Positions 27,862-37,492 are shown, numbered from the stretch's first letter. The stretch is DNA of 64,000 nucleotides from Lysobacter arvi (GCA_031216755.1 JARUHG010000008.1:47784-111783), one strand, 5' to 3'. Notes: generated by a model not told the origin, from the sequence alone. A program made the numbers and translations.

Positions 27862-30246
27862 ATGAAACGGCACCTGGTAACGAGCATCGCCGCCGTGGCG
27901 CTGGCGATCGGACTGTCGGCCTGCCAGCGCGAAGACGCGTCGAAAGCGGACGCGGGCGCCACCGCAGCCAATGCATCGAAGGCGAAGGCCGCGGAGGCGA
28001 CGATCTCCGCCGGCGCCGCCGCGACGCCCGTGATTCCGCGTCCGGCCAAGGTCGAACTGCGCGAGGGGCGCTTCGCCTTCGGCGCGCAGGCGCGCATCGC
28101 CGTGGTCGGCGACGACGCCGAGGCGACGCGCATCGCGAACGATTTCGCCAAACGCGTGCAGCAGGCGCGCGGATTCGCACCGCAGGTCGGCGGCGCCGCG
28201 GATGGCGCGGCGGTCGTGTTCGCGATCGACGCGAACATCGCGCCGGCCGGCGACGAGGCCTACGTCGTGGACATCACGCCGCAGGGCGCGAAGATCAGCG
28301 CCCGCAAGCCCGCCGGCCTGTTCTACGGCGCGGTGACGCTGTGGCAGCTGCTGGCCGACGGCACGCAGGGCGAAGCGTCGATCGCGACGCAGCGCATCGA
28401 GGACGCGCCGCGTTTCGGCTGGCGCGGGCTGATGCTCGACGTCGCACGCCATTTCCGCACGCCCGACGAAGTGAAGGCGCTGCTGGACCAGATGGCGCTG
28501 CACAAGCTCAACACGTTCCACTGGCATCTCACCGACGACCAGGGCTGGCGCGTCGAGATCAAGCAGTACCCGAAGCTGACCGAAGTCGGCGCCTGCCGCA
28601 TTCCCGCCGGCGCGGCTGGCCGCGATGCGAAAGGCAAGCCCAAGGCGTACTGCGGCTTCTATACGCAGGACGAGATCCGCGACATCGTGAAGTACGCCGC
28701 CGAGCGCTACATCACCGTCGTGCCCGAGTTCGACCTGCCCGGCCACGCGCAGGCGGCGATCGCGTCCTATCCGGAGTTCGGCGTGCCCGGCACGGCCCCG
28801 CCGGTGTCGCCCGACTGGGGCGTCAACACGTGGCTGTTCAACGTCGACGAAGGGACGTTCAAGTTCCTGGAGAACGTGCTCGACGAGATGATGCCGCTGT
28901 TCCCGGGCCGCTACTTCCACCTCGGCGGCGACGAGGCGGCGAAGGACCAGTGGGAACAGTCCCCGACCGTGCAGGCGAAGAAGAAGGAACTGGGCCTCAA
29001 GGACGAGATGCAGCTGCAGAGCTGGTTCATGGGGCGGCTGGGCAAGTACATCGAGGCCCACGGCAAGCGGCTGATCGGCTGGGACGAAATCCTCGAAGGC
29101 GGCCCGCCCGCCGATGCGACGGTGATGTCCTGGCGCGGCACCGACGGCGCGATCGAGGCCGCGCGTGCCGGCCATGACGTCGTGATGGCGCCCTCGCCCG
29201 ACCTGTACCTGGATCACGTGCAGAGCGACGGCCCCGACGAGACGCCGGGCCGGCTGGAGGTGATCTCGCTGAAGAACGTGTACGAGTTCAAGCCGGTGCC
29301 GGTGCAGCTCAGTGCCGAGCAGGCCAGGCACGTGCTCGGCGCGCAGGCCAACCTGTGGACCGAACACCAGCGCACGTTCCAGCGCATGCAGCGTTCGCTG
29401 TTCCCGCGTGGCGCCGCGATCGCCGAAGTCACGTGGTCGCCCGAATCGCGACTGGACTGGAACGACTTCCTGCAGCGCATGGCGTTCCAGATGGAACGCT
29501 ACCGCCTGACCGGGTTCGACGCCGCCGACAGTGCGTTCGCGGTGCGTTTCACGCCGCAGGCGATCGAAGGCGGGAAGGGCTCGCTCGCCCTGAACAACCA
29601 GAGCGGCTTCGGCACGATCCGCTACACGCTGGACGGCAGCGAGCCGACCACGGCGTCGCAGGTCTACACGCATCCGCTCGAACTGCCCCTGCCGACCACC
29701 GTGAAGGCGAACGCCTTCGCCGACGGCCGCGTGCTCGCGGCGCCTCGCACGTTCGAGCTGACCGTACGCACCCTGCGCGCCCGTGGCAGCAACGCGCTGC
29801 GCTCGTGCAAGACCGACCTGATGCTGCGCATGGAGGACGACGCGCCCGCCGACGGCAAGGACGGCGAGCGGCGACTGCTCCTGGCCGACGTGTTCGATCC
29901 GTGCTGGATCTACGACTCGGCGCAGCTGGACGGCATCGCCACGCTCGAGGTGCGCGTGGGCCAGCTGCCGCACAACTACGCGCTGTGGAAGGAAGCCGGC
30001 AAGGTCGTCACGCGCCCGGCGAAGATCCCGGGCGGCGCGCTGGAGGTGCTCCTCGACGGCTGCGAAGGCGAGCCGATCGCCGTCCTGCCCCTGGCTCCCG
30101 CGCGCAAGTCCGACGGCCTGACCACGCTGACCGCCCCGATGCCGACCCAGGCGGGTCGCCACGACCTGTGCTTCACCTTCGCCTCGGGCGAATACAACCC
30201 GATGTGGGTCGTGGACGAGGTCGCGCTACTGCCCGCGGCCCGCTGA
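27862..30246 (+). CDS. Beta-N-acetylhexosaminidase, GH20, lipoprotein
   Basis: 794 aa. The signal peptide ends in a lipobox (GLSACQ, Cys20), so the enzyme is lipid-anchored. A GH20 N-terminal domain (about 50-180) precedes the catalytic TIM barrel, with HKLNTFHWHLTDDQGWRVEI, VVPEFDLPGHAQA and the catalytic pair Asp357-Glu358 in HLGGDEAAKDQW. A C-terminal chitobiase-type domain (IRYTLDGSEPTTASQVY) and an extra beta-sandwich-like tail complete it. It cleaves terminal GlcNAc from chitooligosaccharides or peptidoglycan fragments to feed the NagP pathway. The start at 27862 follows GAAGGAACG. Confidence 0.93.
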   Translation: MKRHLVTSIAAVALAIGLSACQREDASKADAGATAANASKAKAAEATISAGAAATPVIPRPAKVELREGRFAFGAQARIAVVGDDAEATRIANDFAKRVQQARGFAPQVGGAADGAAVVFAIDANIAPAGDEAYVVDITPQGAKISARKPAGLFYGAVTLWQLLADGTQGEASIATQRIEDAPRFGWRGLMLDVARHFRTPDEVKALLDQMALHKLNTFHWHLTDDQGWRVEIKQYPKLTEVGACRIPAGAAGRDAKGKPKAYCGFYTQDEIRDIVKYAAERYITVVPEFDLPGHAQAAIASYPEFGVPGTAPPVSPDWGVNTWLFNVDEGTFKFLENVLDEMMPLFPGRYFHLGGDEAAKDQWEQSPTVQAKKKELGLKDEMQLQSWFMGRLGKYIEAHGKRLIGWDEILEGGPPADATVMSWRGTDGAIEAARAGHDVVMAPSPDLYLDHVQSDGPDETPGRLEVISLKNVYEFKPVPVQLSAEQARHVLGAQANLWTEHQRTFQRMQRSLFPRGAAIAEVTWSPESRLDWNDFLQRMAFQMERYRLTGFDAADSAFAVRFTPQAIEGGKGSLALNNQSGFGTIRYTLDGSEPTTASQVYTHPLELPLPTTVKANAFADGRVLAAPRTFELTVRTLRARGSNALRSCKTDLMLRMEDDAPADGKDGERRLLLADVFDPCWIYDSAQLDGIATLEVRVGQLPHNYALWKEAGKVVTRPAKIPGGALEVLLDGCEGEPIAVLPLAPARKSDGLTTLTAPMPTQAGRHDLCFTFASGEYNPMWVVDEVALLPAAR

Positions 30247-30260
30247 GGGCGACCCTCCCG

Positions 30261-30286
30261 CACCGGGCCGCCCGCACGGCCCGGTG
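30261..30286 (+). terminator. Hairpin after the GH20 gene
   Basis: A 9-bp stem, CACCGGGCC / GGCCCGGTG, with an 8-base loop starts 15 bases after the stop. There is no T-run, so this is a probable rather than certain terminator. Confidence 0.55.
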
Positions 30287-30456
30287 ACGGATCGGCGTGA
30301 ACCCGCCGAGTGAACCCCGTCCCATCTTGCCGAACCGGCGCTTCGGCTTGGCGCCGCGGCGCCGTTACCGCGGAGTGGGACGTCCGCCGCACCGGCGGCG
30401 CGCGGTCCGTCCCAGGTCCGGGTTAGGATTGCTGCGTTGCACAGGGGGATTCACAC

Positions 30457-31086
30457 ATGCTTGGTCGCACTCTTTTCGCGACGGCCGTTCTGGCCGTCTC
30501 CGGCGCCGTGTCGGCGCAAAACCTGCCGCGTCCGGCGGAGTTCTATTTCGACGCCGACGCCAACACCGTCAAGCCGGTGATCGCGGTCCGCGAAACCGGC
30601 GATGCCGCCACCGAAAAACTGGTGAAGGCCATCGAGCGCAATCCGCGCGCGAAGGGCGAGGTCGCCCAGCTCGCGCACCTGGCGATGGGCGCCGGCCGCA
30701 CGGATCTGGGCAAGCAGCTCTACACGCGCGCGCTCGGCGCGATCGACCGCAGCGACGCGCTGTGGCGCTCGGTGGTGTGGAACTACGGCTGGGACCTGTA
30801 CCGCATCGGCGATTTCGAAGGCGCCTTCACGCAGTGGCGCCTGCTGGTGGAAGCCCGCGCCGTCACGGCCTCGTGGATGCCGCCGACGCTGGCGCTGTCG
30901 TTGTGGTCGCTCGGCCGCAAGGACGAAGCCGTGCAGTGGTATGCCGCCGCCGTGCGCAGCGAGCCGCAGCAGTGGAACACCGCCTCGAAGTTCGCCAGCC
31001 TGCTGCCCGAGTGGACGGACGCCGAGCGCACGTTGCTGGCCGAAGTGCAGGCCGCCTGGGCCGCGAACCCGCCGACCTGGCCGTAA
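30457..31086 (+). CDS. Exported tetratricopeptide-like protein
   Basis: 209 aa with a signal peptide (LFATAVLAVSGAVSAQ). The rest is helical with TPR-like pairs: LAHLAMGAGRTDLGKQLYTR, then GWDLYRIGDFEGAFTQWRLL, then LALSLWSLGRKDEAVQWYAA. It is probably a periplasmic scaffold or adaptor; no enzymatic motif is seen. It stands alone between the GlcNAc cluster and the gamma-glutamyltransferase gene. Confidence 0.75.
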   Translation: MLGRTLFATAVLAVSGAVSAQNLPRPAEFYFDADANTVKPVIAVRETGDAATEKLVKAIERNPRAKGEVAQLAHLAMGAGRTDLGKQLYTRALGAIDRSDALWRSVVWNYGWDLYRIGDFEGAFTQWRLLVEARAVTASWMPPTLALSLWSLGRKDEAVQWYAAAVRSEPQQWNTASKFASLLPEWTDAERTLLAEVQAAWAANPPTWP

Positions 31087-31090
31087 GTGC

Positions 31091-31250
31091 CGGGACCGGG
31101 GACCCGGGACCGGGAACCCGTGCAGGTAGCTCGCCTGAACTTCGTAGCCCGGTTTGGCTTGCCAATCCGGGCTACGGTCGTTTTGCCTCCCGTATCCGCG
31201 GGAACCGGATCGTCATCACCGGTCCCGGTCCCGAGTCCCGGCTCTTCCCG
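31091..31250. repeat. Composite GC-rich intergenic repeat
   Basis: Short GGGACCGGGGACC-type tandem units at 31091-31120 face their inverse (GGTCCCGGTCCCGAGTCCCG) at 31221-31240. Between them is a long imperfect palindrome, GTAGCCCGG ... CCGGGCTAC, at 31144-31175, with an inner TTGGC/GCCAA stem. This occupies almost the whole gap 31087-31289. Such non-coding palindromes are typical of xanthomonad intergenic regions; GTAGCCCGG-type arms recur at 49330-49357. Confidence 0.7.
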
Positions 31251-31289
31251 CCGTCGCGCTAGGATGCGACTTCGTCTTGGGGATCACTC

Positions 31290-33005
31290 ATGCGCCTGCT
31301 GTTCGCGTCCGTCCTGTTGAGCCTGCCGTTCACCGCCATGTGCGCAGACCGCATCACCGGCCTACCCTTCGCCACGCGCAGCGAGGTCTACGCGCCGCAT
31401 GCGATGGCGGCCACCTCGCATCCGCTTGCCACGCAGATCGCGCTGGACGTGATGAAGTCCGGCGGAAGCGCGGTCGACGGCGCGATCGCGGCCAATGCCG
31501 CGCTCGGCCTGATGGAGCCCACCGGCAACGGCATCGGCGGCGACCTGTTCGCCATCGTGTGGGACCCCCGGACGAAGAAGCTCCACGGCTACAACGGCTC
31601 GGGCCGCTCGCCCAGGTCCCTCACGCTGGCCGAGTTCCAGCGCCGCGGCCTGAAGGACGTTCCGTCGCACGGGCCGCTGCCGGTCACGGTGCCGGGCACG
31701 GTGGACGCGTGGTTCGCCCTGCACGAACGCTTCGGCCGCAAGCCGATCGCGGACGACCTCGCGCCGGCGATCCGCTACGCGCGCGAAGGGCATCCGGTGC
31801 ATGACGTCATCGCGTATTACTGGGGCCGCAGCGTGCCGACGCTGTCGAAGTGGCCGGGCTTCGCCGAGCAGTTCACCGTCGACGGCGACGTGCCTGGTCA
31901 AAGACGCGGCCCGCGCACCGGCGAGATGTGGAAGAACCCGAACCTGGCCAACACCTTGGAGAAGATCGCCAACGGCGGTCGCGACGCGTTCTACAAGGGC
32001 GACATCGCGCGCACGATCGACGCGTACTTCAAGGCGAACGGCGGTTTCCTGAGCTACGACGACCTCGCTTCGCACCGCGGCGAATGGGTCGAACCGGTCA
32101 GCACGAACTATCGCGGCATCGACGTGTGGGAACTGCCGCCCAACGGCCAGGGCATCGCCGCGCTGCAGATCCTCAACCTGCTCGAACCGTACGATCTCAA
32201 GTCCTACGGCTTCGGCAGCCCCGAACACGTCCACCTGTTCACCGAAGCCAAGAAGCTCGCCTTCGCCGATCGCGCTGCCTCGTACGCCGATCCGGACTTC
32301 TACCGCACGCCGACCGCGAAGCTGATCTCCAAGCCGTACGCACGCGAGCGCGGCAAGCTGATCTCGATGGACAAGGCGGCCAAGGCAGCCGAACCGGGCG
32401 TCATTCCACAGCTCAACGAAGGCGACACGATCTACCTCACCGTCGCCGATGCGGACGGCATGATGGTCTCGCTGATCCAGTCGAACTACCGCGGCATGGG
32501 CAGCGGCATGGCGCCGCCGGGCCTGGGCTTCATCTTCCAGGATCGCGGCGAACAGTTCGTGTTGAAGGAAGGCCACCCCAATTCCTTCGCGCCGGGCAAG
32601 CGTCCGTTCCACACCATCATTCCCGCCTTCGCGACGAAGGACGGCAAGCCGTGGCTGAGCTTCGGCGTGATGGGCGGCGCGATGCAGCCGCAGGGGCACG
32701 CGCAGATCATCATCAACCTGGTCGATTTCGGCATGAACCTGCAGGAAGCCGGCGATGCGCCGCGCATCCAGCACGACGGCAGCACCGATCCGGCCGGCCA
32801 GGCCACCGCGATGAACGACGGCGGCGAACTCGACCTGGAATCGGGCTTCCCGTACGAGACCGTGCGCGCACTGATGCGCAAGGGCCACAGCGTCCGTTTC
32901 GCCGATGGCCCGTACGGCGGCTACCAGGCGATCATGGTCAATCCGAACGGCGGCTACGTCGGCGCCAGCGAATCGCGCAAGGACGGCCACGCCGCGGGCT
33001 ATTGA
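31290..33005 (+). CDS. ggt: Gamma-glutamyltransferase family protein, periplasmic
   Basis: 571 aa with a signal peptide (LFASVLLSLPFTAMCA). Ntn-hydrolase of the GGT family: SHPLATQIALDVMKSGGSAV, MEPTGNGIGGDLFAIVW and PPNGQGIAALQILNLL. The autoprocessing nucleophile is expected at Thr380 in NEGDTIYLTVADADG, then the small-subunit region SNYRGMGSGMAPPGLGF. GGT transfers or hydrolyses gamma-glutamyl groups, for example of glutathione. It lacks the standard lid-loop, as do many bacterial paralogues, so hydrolysis of other gamma-glutamyl compounds is possible. The next gene starts one base after its stop. Confidence 0.88.
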   Translation: MRLLFASVLLSLPFTAMCADRITGLPFATRSEVYAPHAMAATSHPLATQIALDVMKSGGSAVDGAIAANAALGLMEPTGNGIGGDLFAIVWDPRTKKLHGYNGSGRSPRSLTLAEFQRRGLKDVPSHGPLPVTVPGTVDAWFALHERFGRKPIADDLAPAIRYAREGHPVHDVIAYYWGRSVPTLSKWPGFAEQFTVDGDVPGQRRGPRTGEMWKNPNLANTLEKIANGGRDAFYKGDIARTIDAYFKANGGFLSYDDLASHRGEWVEPVSTNYRGIDVWELPPNGQGIAALQILNLLEPYDLKSYGFGSPEHVHLFTEAKKLAFADRAASYADPDFYRTPTAKLISKPYARERGKLISMDKAAKAAEPGVIPQLNEGDTIYLTVADADGMMVSLIQSNYRGMGSGMAPPGLGFIFQDRGEQFVLKEGHPNSFAPGKRPFHTIIPAFATKDGKPWLSFGVMGGAMQPQGHAQIIINLVDFGMNLQEAGDAPRIQHDGSTDPAGQATAMNDGGELDLESGFPYETVRALMRKGHSVRFADGPYGGYQAIMVNPNGGYVGASESRKDGHAAGY

Positions 33006-33006
33006 G

Positions 33007-34659
33007 ATGAGCGGCGCCGACGTCGTCCCGCTGCTGCGCCGCGCCTGGAGCGCATTGCAGCAGGGACAGCCGGCGCCCGCCCGGGCCGACTGCGAAGCCG
33101 CGCTGCAACGCGCGCCGGATTCCTTCGATGCCTGGCGCATGTACGCGATGGCGCTGCAGGCGCTCGGCGATGCGGTCGCTGCGCGCGAAGCCCTGCAACG
33201 CGCGTTGTCGCTGCGTCCCGACGATGGCGCGACCGCGCTGGACCTGGGCACGCTGCAGCTGCAAGCAGGCGAGGTCGACGCCGCGCTCGTGTCGCTGTCG
33301 CTCGCGATGCGGCGCTTGCCGCAGGAGCCGCGCGCCGCATTCCGGTACGGCACGGCGGCCTTCCATGCCGGCGACTTCGAGCAGGCGGCATTCGGATTCG
33401 AAGTCGCGACGCAACTGAAGCCCGACTGGACGCAGGCCTGGAACAACCTCGCCGCGGCGCAGGGCAAGCGGCAGCAGTACGTCGCCGCGATCGCCGCCGC
33501 GCGCAACGCGTTGCAGCTGCAGGGCGATGCGAGCGCGCACCAGGCGTTGGCCGCGCTGCAGTCCAACCTGTTCGACCAGGCGTCGTTGCGCGAAGGCCTG
33601 CAGCATGCGTTGCGGGCGTTGCAACTGGACCCGTCGCTCGCTCCGGCGCATCGCGACGCGGCGATCCTGTCACGCAAGCTCGGCGACGCCGCCAGCGCGG
33701 AGGCGCATGCGCGGCGTGCGCTCGAACTCGCTCCGCGCGACGTCGAAAGCATCGACATACTCGGCGAACAACTGCAGCTCAACCGCAAGACGCGCGAAGC
33801 CGTCGAGGTGTATGCGCAAGCGCTCGGCGCCGGCGTGGAATCGCCCACGCTGCACCGCCAGCACGGCATCGCGCTGCTCCACGACGGCCAGTCCGACGCC
33901 GCGCGCAACGCGTTGCGCGATGCATTGCGCCGCGCGCCCGACGACCAGCGCACGATCGCGCACCTGGGTGTCGCCGTGGCGCAGCAGGACGCCGGACGCG
34001 CCGCGCAGTGGCTGGGCCTGCATCGCCACGTGCACGCGGTCGAGTTGCCCACGCCGCACGGCTTCGCCGATGCGGAGGCGTTCCACCGCGCGCTCGCGGA
34101 CGATATCCGGCGACATAGCCAGCAACGCTGGGAGCCCGCCGGCCTCGCAGCACGCAACGCTTACCTGAGCGGCGATCTGCTGGCCGATCGGACGCCTGCG
34201 ATCGTGGGCTTCGAGCAACGGCTGCGCGACGCGATCGACGCGTTCCTCGGGCGTTGCCGCGAGGCGCGCGCCGGCGAACGTCCGCCCGGCGACGACGCGC
34301 TTGCCGGCGACGTGTTCCTGCGCAACGCGCCGGAGCGCTACCGCATGCACGTGTGGGCGACGCAGGCGGCCGAACGCGGGTTCATCGACACGCACATCCA
34401 CGAGGACTCATGGCTGTCGGGCGCGTACTACGTCGAACTGCCGCCGGCCATCCGCGACGACGACGCCACGCACGCCGGCTGGATCGAATTCGGTCGGCCA
34501 TTCGCCAGCCTCCCGCAGCCGCCGGACGCCGCGCTGCGCCGCCTGTGTCCGAAGGTCGGCACGCTGCTGCTGTTTCCGTCGTATCTGTTCCATCGCACGT
34601 TGCCCTACACTGGCGCGGGCGAGCGCATCAGCATCTCGTTCGACCTTGCGGCGGCGTGA
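33007..34659 (+). CDS. TPR protein fused to a putative 2OG-Fe(II) oxygenase
   Basis: 550 aa. Residues about 1-340 are tandem TPR units (for example AWNNLAAAQGKRQQYVAAIA and LAPAHRDAAILSRKLGDAAS). The C-terminal 200 residues carry a 2-oxoglutarate/Fe(II) dioxygenase core: the HxD pair in HIHEDSWLSGAYYVEL, the distal His in FPSYLFHRTLPY, and the 2OG-binding Arg in GERISISFDL. It resembles the putative 2OG-Fe(II) oxygenase family often attached to TPRs. The substrate is unknown; the TPR arm may bind a protein to be hydroxylated. Almost abutting the GGT gene (one base between stop and start), so probably co-transcribed. Its stop abuts the convergent metallo-beta-lactamase gene. Confidence 0.85.
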   Translation: MSGADVVPLLRRAWSALQQGQPAPARADCEAALQRAPDSFDAWRMYAMALQALGDAVAAREALQRALSLRPDDGATALDLGTLQLQAGEVDAALVSLSLAMRRLPQEPRAAFRYGTAAFHAGDFEQAAFGFEVATQLKPDWTQAWNNLAAAQGKRQQYVAAIAAARNALQLQGDASAHQALAALQSNLFDQASLREGLQHALRALQLDPSLAPAHRDAAILSRKLGDAASAEAHARRALELAPRDVESIDILGEQLQLNRKTREAVEVYAQALGAGVESPTLHRQHGIALLHDGQSDAARNALRDALRRAPDDQRTIAHLGVAVAQQDAGRAAQWLGLHRHVHAVELPTPHGFADAEAFHRALADDIRRHSQQRWEPAGLAARNAYLSGDLLADRTPAIVGFEQRLRDAIDAFLGRCREARAGERPPGDDALAGDVFLRNAPERYRMHVWATQAAERGFIDTHIHEDSWLSGAYYVELPPAIRDDDATHAGWIEFGRPFASLPQPPDAALRRLCPKVGTLLLFPSYLFHRTLPYTGAGERISISFDLAAA

Positions 34660-35814
34660 TCAACCTTCGCCCTGCTCGATCGGCGCGCCCGTGGCCTCGC
34701 GGTACGCGGCCTCGATGAAGGGTTGCGTCCAGTAACGATCGAACCAGCGCGAAAGCCACGGATCGTCGCCGGCGAACTGGGCGCGTCCGGCGGAAAGATC
34801 GATGCGCTTCTTCGCGTCGTCCATGCTGGCGCCCTGCCTCACCTGCGCCGCGACGGCATCGCGCGTGGCATCGATGAGATCGACGACGCGCGTGACGTAA
34901 CCGTCGTCGCGCATCGCGGCGCCATGACCGGGAATCCACCATGCGGGCGTTTGCGCCTGCATCGCGCGCAAGGTGCGCTGCCAGTCCGCCGGGTACGCGT
35001 TGAAGCCGAACGGAACCGGTGCGACGAGCAGGTCGCCCGCGACCATCACGCGCTGCCGTGGCAACCACGCGATGAGGTCGCCGTCGGTGTTGCCGCGCCC
35101 GGGGTGACGCAGTTCGACCGGATGGGTGGCGTCGTCGAGCCGGAGCGAATCGACGAACGTGCGCGTGGGTAGCGCCAGGACGAGGTCGCGCGTGTCCTGC
35201 CGGTATTGCACGAACAATCGCTGTGAAGCGGCGAAGCCCTCGCGTTCGCGCGGGGCAAGGCCGGGCTTCGCGAGCGCATCGCGCAAGGAGCGCTCCACGC
35301 TGTCCAGGCGCTGGTCGAATGCGGCCTGCAAGGTCGCGTCCGGCGCGCCCTTCGGATACGCCTTCATCGAACGGCCGCGCAGGTGCGCGTCGGTGACGTC
35401 GGTCGCGATGACCTCCGCTGACGGCCACGCCTGCACGATCGCCGATACGCCCAGTACGTGGTCGCCATGCCAGTGCGTGAGCGCGATCGCCTTCACCGGC
35501 TTGTCGCTCACCGAACGCACGAGGTCCACGATGCGGCGCCCTGCGCCGGTCGAACCACCGCCGTCGATCAGCACCAGGCCATCGGCGTGCTCGATCACCA
35601 CGACGTTGCCGATCGGCTGGATATGGAACGCCTGCGGCTGCGCGATCAGCCAGACGCCTTTCGTGACCGGCGCGATGGTCTGGACGTAGCCGTCCTGCAC
35701 CGTCGGTGTTCCGGGCGTCGGTGTTCCGGCGGATGGCGCCGTTTCGTCCGCGGGGGACAGGCTGATCGAGGCCGACAGCACGAGGGCGAACAAGCGACGG
35801 ACAACACGCGCCAT
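34660..35814 (-). CDS. Exported metallo-beta-lactamase-fold hydrolase
   Basis: 384 aa. A signal peptide (RLFALVLSASISLSPA) precedes the MBL core: metal motif LTHWHGDHVLG, the later ligands in GRGNTDGDLIAW and VMVAGDLLVAP, and the terminal IPGHGAAMRD. Such periplasmic MBL proteins include quinoprotein-relay and SoxH-like hydrolases as well as lactamases; the sequence does not fix the substrate. Start taken at MARVVRR (35812-35814) with GGAG about 9 bases upstream; an ATG at 35844 is an alternative. The stop codon abuts that of the convergent TPR-oxygenase gene. Confidence 0.85.
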   Translation of the reverse strand: MARVVRRLFALVLSASISLSPADETAPSAGTPTPGTPTVQDGYVQTIAPVTKGVWLIAQPQAFHIQPIGNVVVIEHADGLVLIDGGGSTGAGRRIVDLVRSVSDKPVKAIALTHWHGDHVLGVSAIVQAWPSAEVIATDVTDAHLRGRSMKAYPKGAPDATLQAAFDQRLDSVERSLRDALAKPGLAPREREGFAASQRLFVQYRQDTRDLVLALPTRTFVDSLRLDDATHPVELRHPGRGNTDGDLIAWLPRQRVMVAGDLLVAPVPFGFNAYPADWQRTLRAMQAQTPAWWIPGHGAAMRDDGYVTRVVDLIDATRDAVAAQVRQGASMDDAKKRIDLSAGRAQFAGDDPWLSRWFDRYWTQPFIEAAYREATGAPIEQGEG

Positions 35815-35900
35815 GACAGGGAACTCCGCGGACACCTCGCGCATGGTCGCGCCAGCGCGCGCGCCGCACGAGGCCCGGAGGTCACGGGCGGCGCGGAGGC

Positions 35901-37388
35901 TTACTCCGCGGGGACCGTGCGTCCCTGCGCCCAGTCGCGCAGCGCCTGCACGCGTTCTGCCATCACCACCGACAGCGGACGTGTCTGCTTCAGCTCGGCG
36001 CGCAGGAGGAAATCGTTGACCGGCGACTTCGCCGCATGCGCGGCGTAGAGCGCGGCGACGATGGCCTGCTCGATCTCCGCGCCGGAAAAGCCGTCGCTCG
36101 CGGCCGAGAGCCCGGCGAGATCGAAGGTCGCCGCCTCCAGCCCGCGACGGCCAAGGTGCAGGGCGAACAGCTGTTCGCGAGCGGCCGCACCCGGCAGATC
36201 GACGAAGAAGATCTCGTCGAAGCGTCCCTTGCGCAGCAGTTCCGGCGGCAGTGCATCGATCTGGTTCGCGGTGGCGACCAGGAACACGCGCGATTTCCGC
36301 TCGGCCATCCACGTCAGCAGGTAACCGAGCACGCGACGCGAGACGCCGCCGTCGCTGTCCCCACCGTCGCCCGCCAGGCCCTTCTCGATCTCGTCGATCC
36401 ACAGCACGCACGGTTCGAGTTGCTCGGCCGACGAAAGCGCCTCGCGCAGGTTCTTCTCGGTTTCGCCGTGGAACTTGTCGTAGAGCGTGCCGAAATCCAG
36501 CCGCACCAGCGGCACGCCGAATCCCGCCGCCACCGCCTTGGCGAGCATCGATTTGCCACAGCCCTGCACGCCGAGCAGCAGCACGCCCTTGGGCGGATCC
36601 AGCCCCGCCGGCGCATCGCCGCTGACGAACACGTCGCGACGCTGCTGCACCCAGCGCTTGAAGCGCGCCGCACCGGCGACGTCGTCCATCCGCGCGGTGT
36701 CGTATTCGTAATGCAGGTGCCCGCTGCGGTTGAGCAGTTCGAACTTGAGCCTGGCCAGCGCGGGCAGGTCGCCGGGCCCCAGCGCGCCATCGTTGAAGAT
36801 CAGCTGGCGTGCGATGCGGCGCGCGTCGATGGGATCGAGCCCGCGCAGGTTGCGCACGATCTGCTGCACCGCCTCGCCGTCGACTTCGACGCGGCGACCG
36901 CCGTGTTCCTTCGCGTAGTTCGCCGCCTCTTCGCGCACCAGCTTGAGCAGCGCGTTGGCGTCGGGGAGGCGCGGCGTGTAGCGCACCGCGAGCGATTCCA
37001 GTTCGGCCGGCAGTTCCACCTTGTGCCCGACCAGGACGAGCACGTGCGGCTCGCAGTCGCGGCGCTGCAGGATGTCGCGCAGCTGCCGCTGCGTGCCGGC
37101 GTATCCCAGGTAGGGATGGAAATCGAGCAACAGGTAGATGCCGCGCTGTTCGGCGTTGCGGATCGCCTGCAGCGTGTTGGACGCATCGGGCGCGATCTCG
37201 GCCGGATCCTCGCGATCCAAGTCGATGCGGCGCAGGCCCTCGGTGATCGTCCAGCGGTGCAGCGCGCGCCAGACGTGCATCAGCGCCTGCCGGAAGAGTT
37301 CGACGACGCGGCCTTCATCGCGCGTTTCGATGACGATGAGCGGGGTGTTGGCGCGGATGAGCGCGGTGAGGTCCTGCAGGTCGGTCAT
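35901..37388 (-). CDS. Ycf46-like AAA+ ATPase
   Basis: 495 aa. The N-terminal half (about 1-240) is the Ycf46-type non-catalytic region beginning LQDLTALIRANTPLIVIETR. The C-terminal half is a classic AAA module: Walker A GVQGCGKSMLAKA, Walker B CVLWIDEIEKG, sensor and arginine-finger region ATANQIDALPPELLRKGRFD, and a small helical lid. Ycf46-like ATPases were first described in plastids and cyanobacteria; their bacterial role outside photosynthesis is not known. An alternative start lies 18 bases upstream (37406). No client gene is adjacent. Confidence 0.85.
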   Translation of the reverse strand: MTDLQDLTALIRANTPLIVIETRDEGRVVELFRQALMHVWRALHRWTITEGLRRIDLDREDPAEIAPDASNTLQAIRNAEQRGIYLLLDFHPYLGYAGTQRQLRDILQRRDCEPHVLVLVGHKVELPAELESLAVRYTPRLPDANALLKLVREEAANYAKEHGGRRVEVDGEAVQQIVRNLRGLDPIDARRIARQLIFNDGALGPGDLPALARLKFELLNRSGHLHYEYDTARMDDVAGAARFKRWVQQRRDVFVSGDAPAGLDPPKGVLLLGVQGCGKSMLAKAVAAGFGVPLVRLDFGTLYDKFHGETEKNLREALSSAEQLEPCVLWIDEIEKGLAGDGGDSDGGVSRRVLGYLLTWMAERKSRVFLVATANQIDALPPELLRKGRFDEIFFVDLPGAAAREQLFALHLGRRGLEAATFDLAGLSAASDGFSGAEIEQAIVAALYAAHAAKSPVNDFLLRAELKQTRPLSVVMAERVQALRDWAQGRTVPAE

Positions 37389-37492
37389 CGGCGGAACGGC
37401 ATCCATGTCGGAGCGGCGATCATACCCAATGGTCGAGCTTGAGCCGGCGCGCCGCAGTGGCGACGATGTGCGTCCGGACCGCAGGACGTTCC

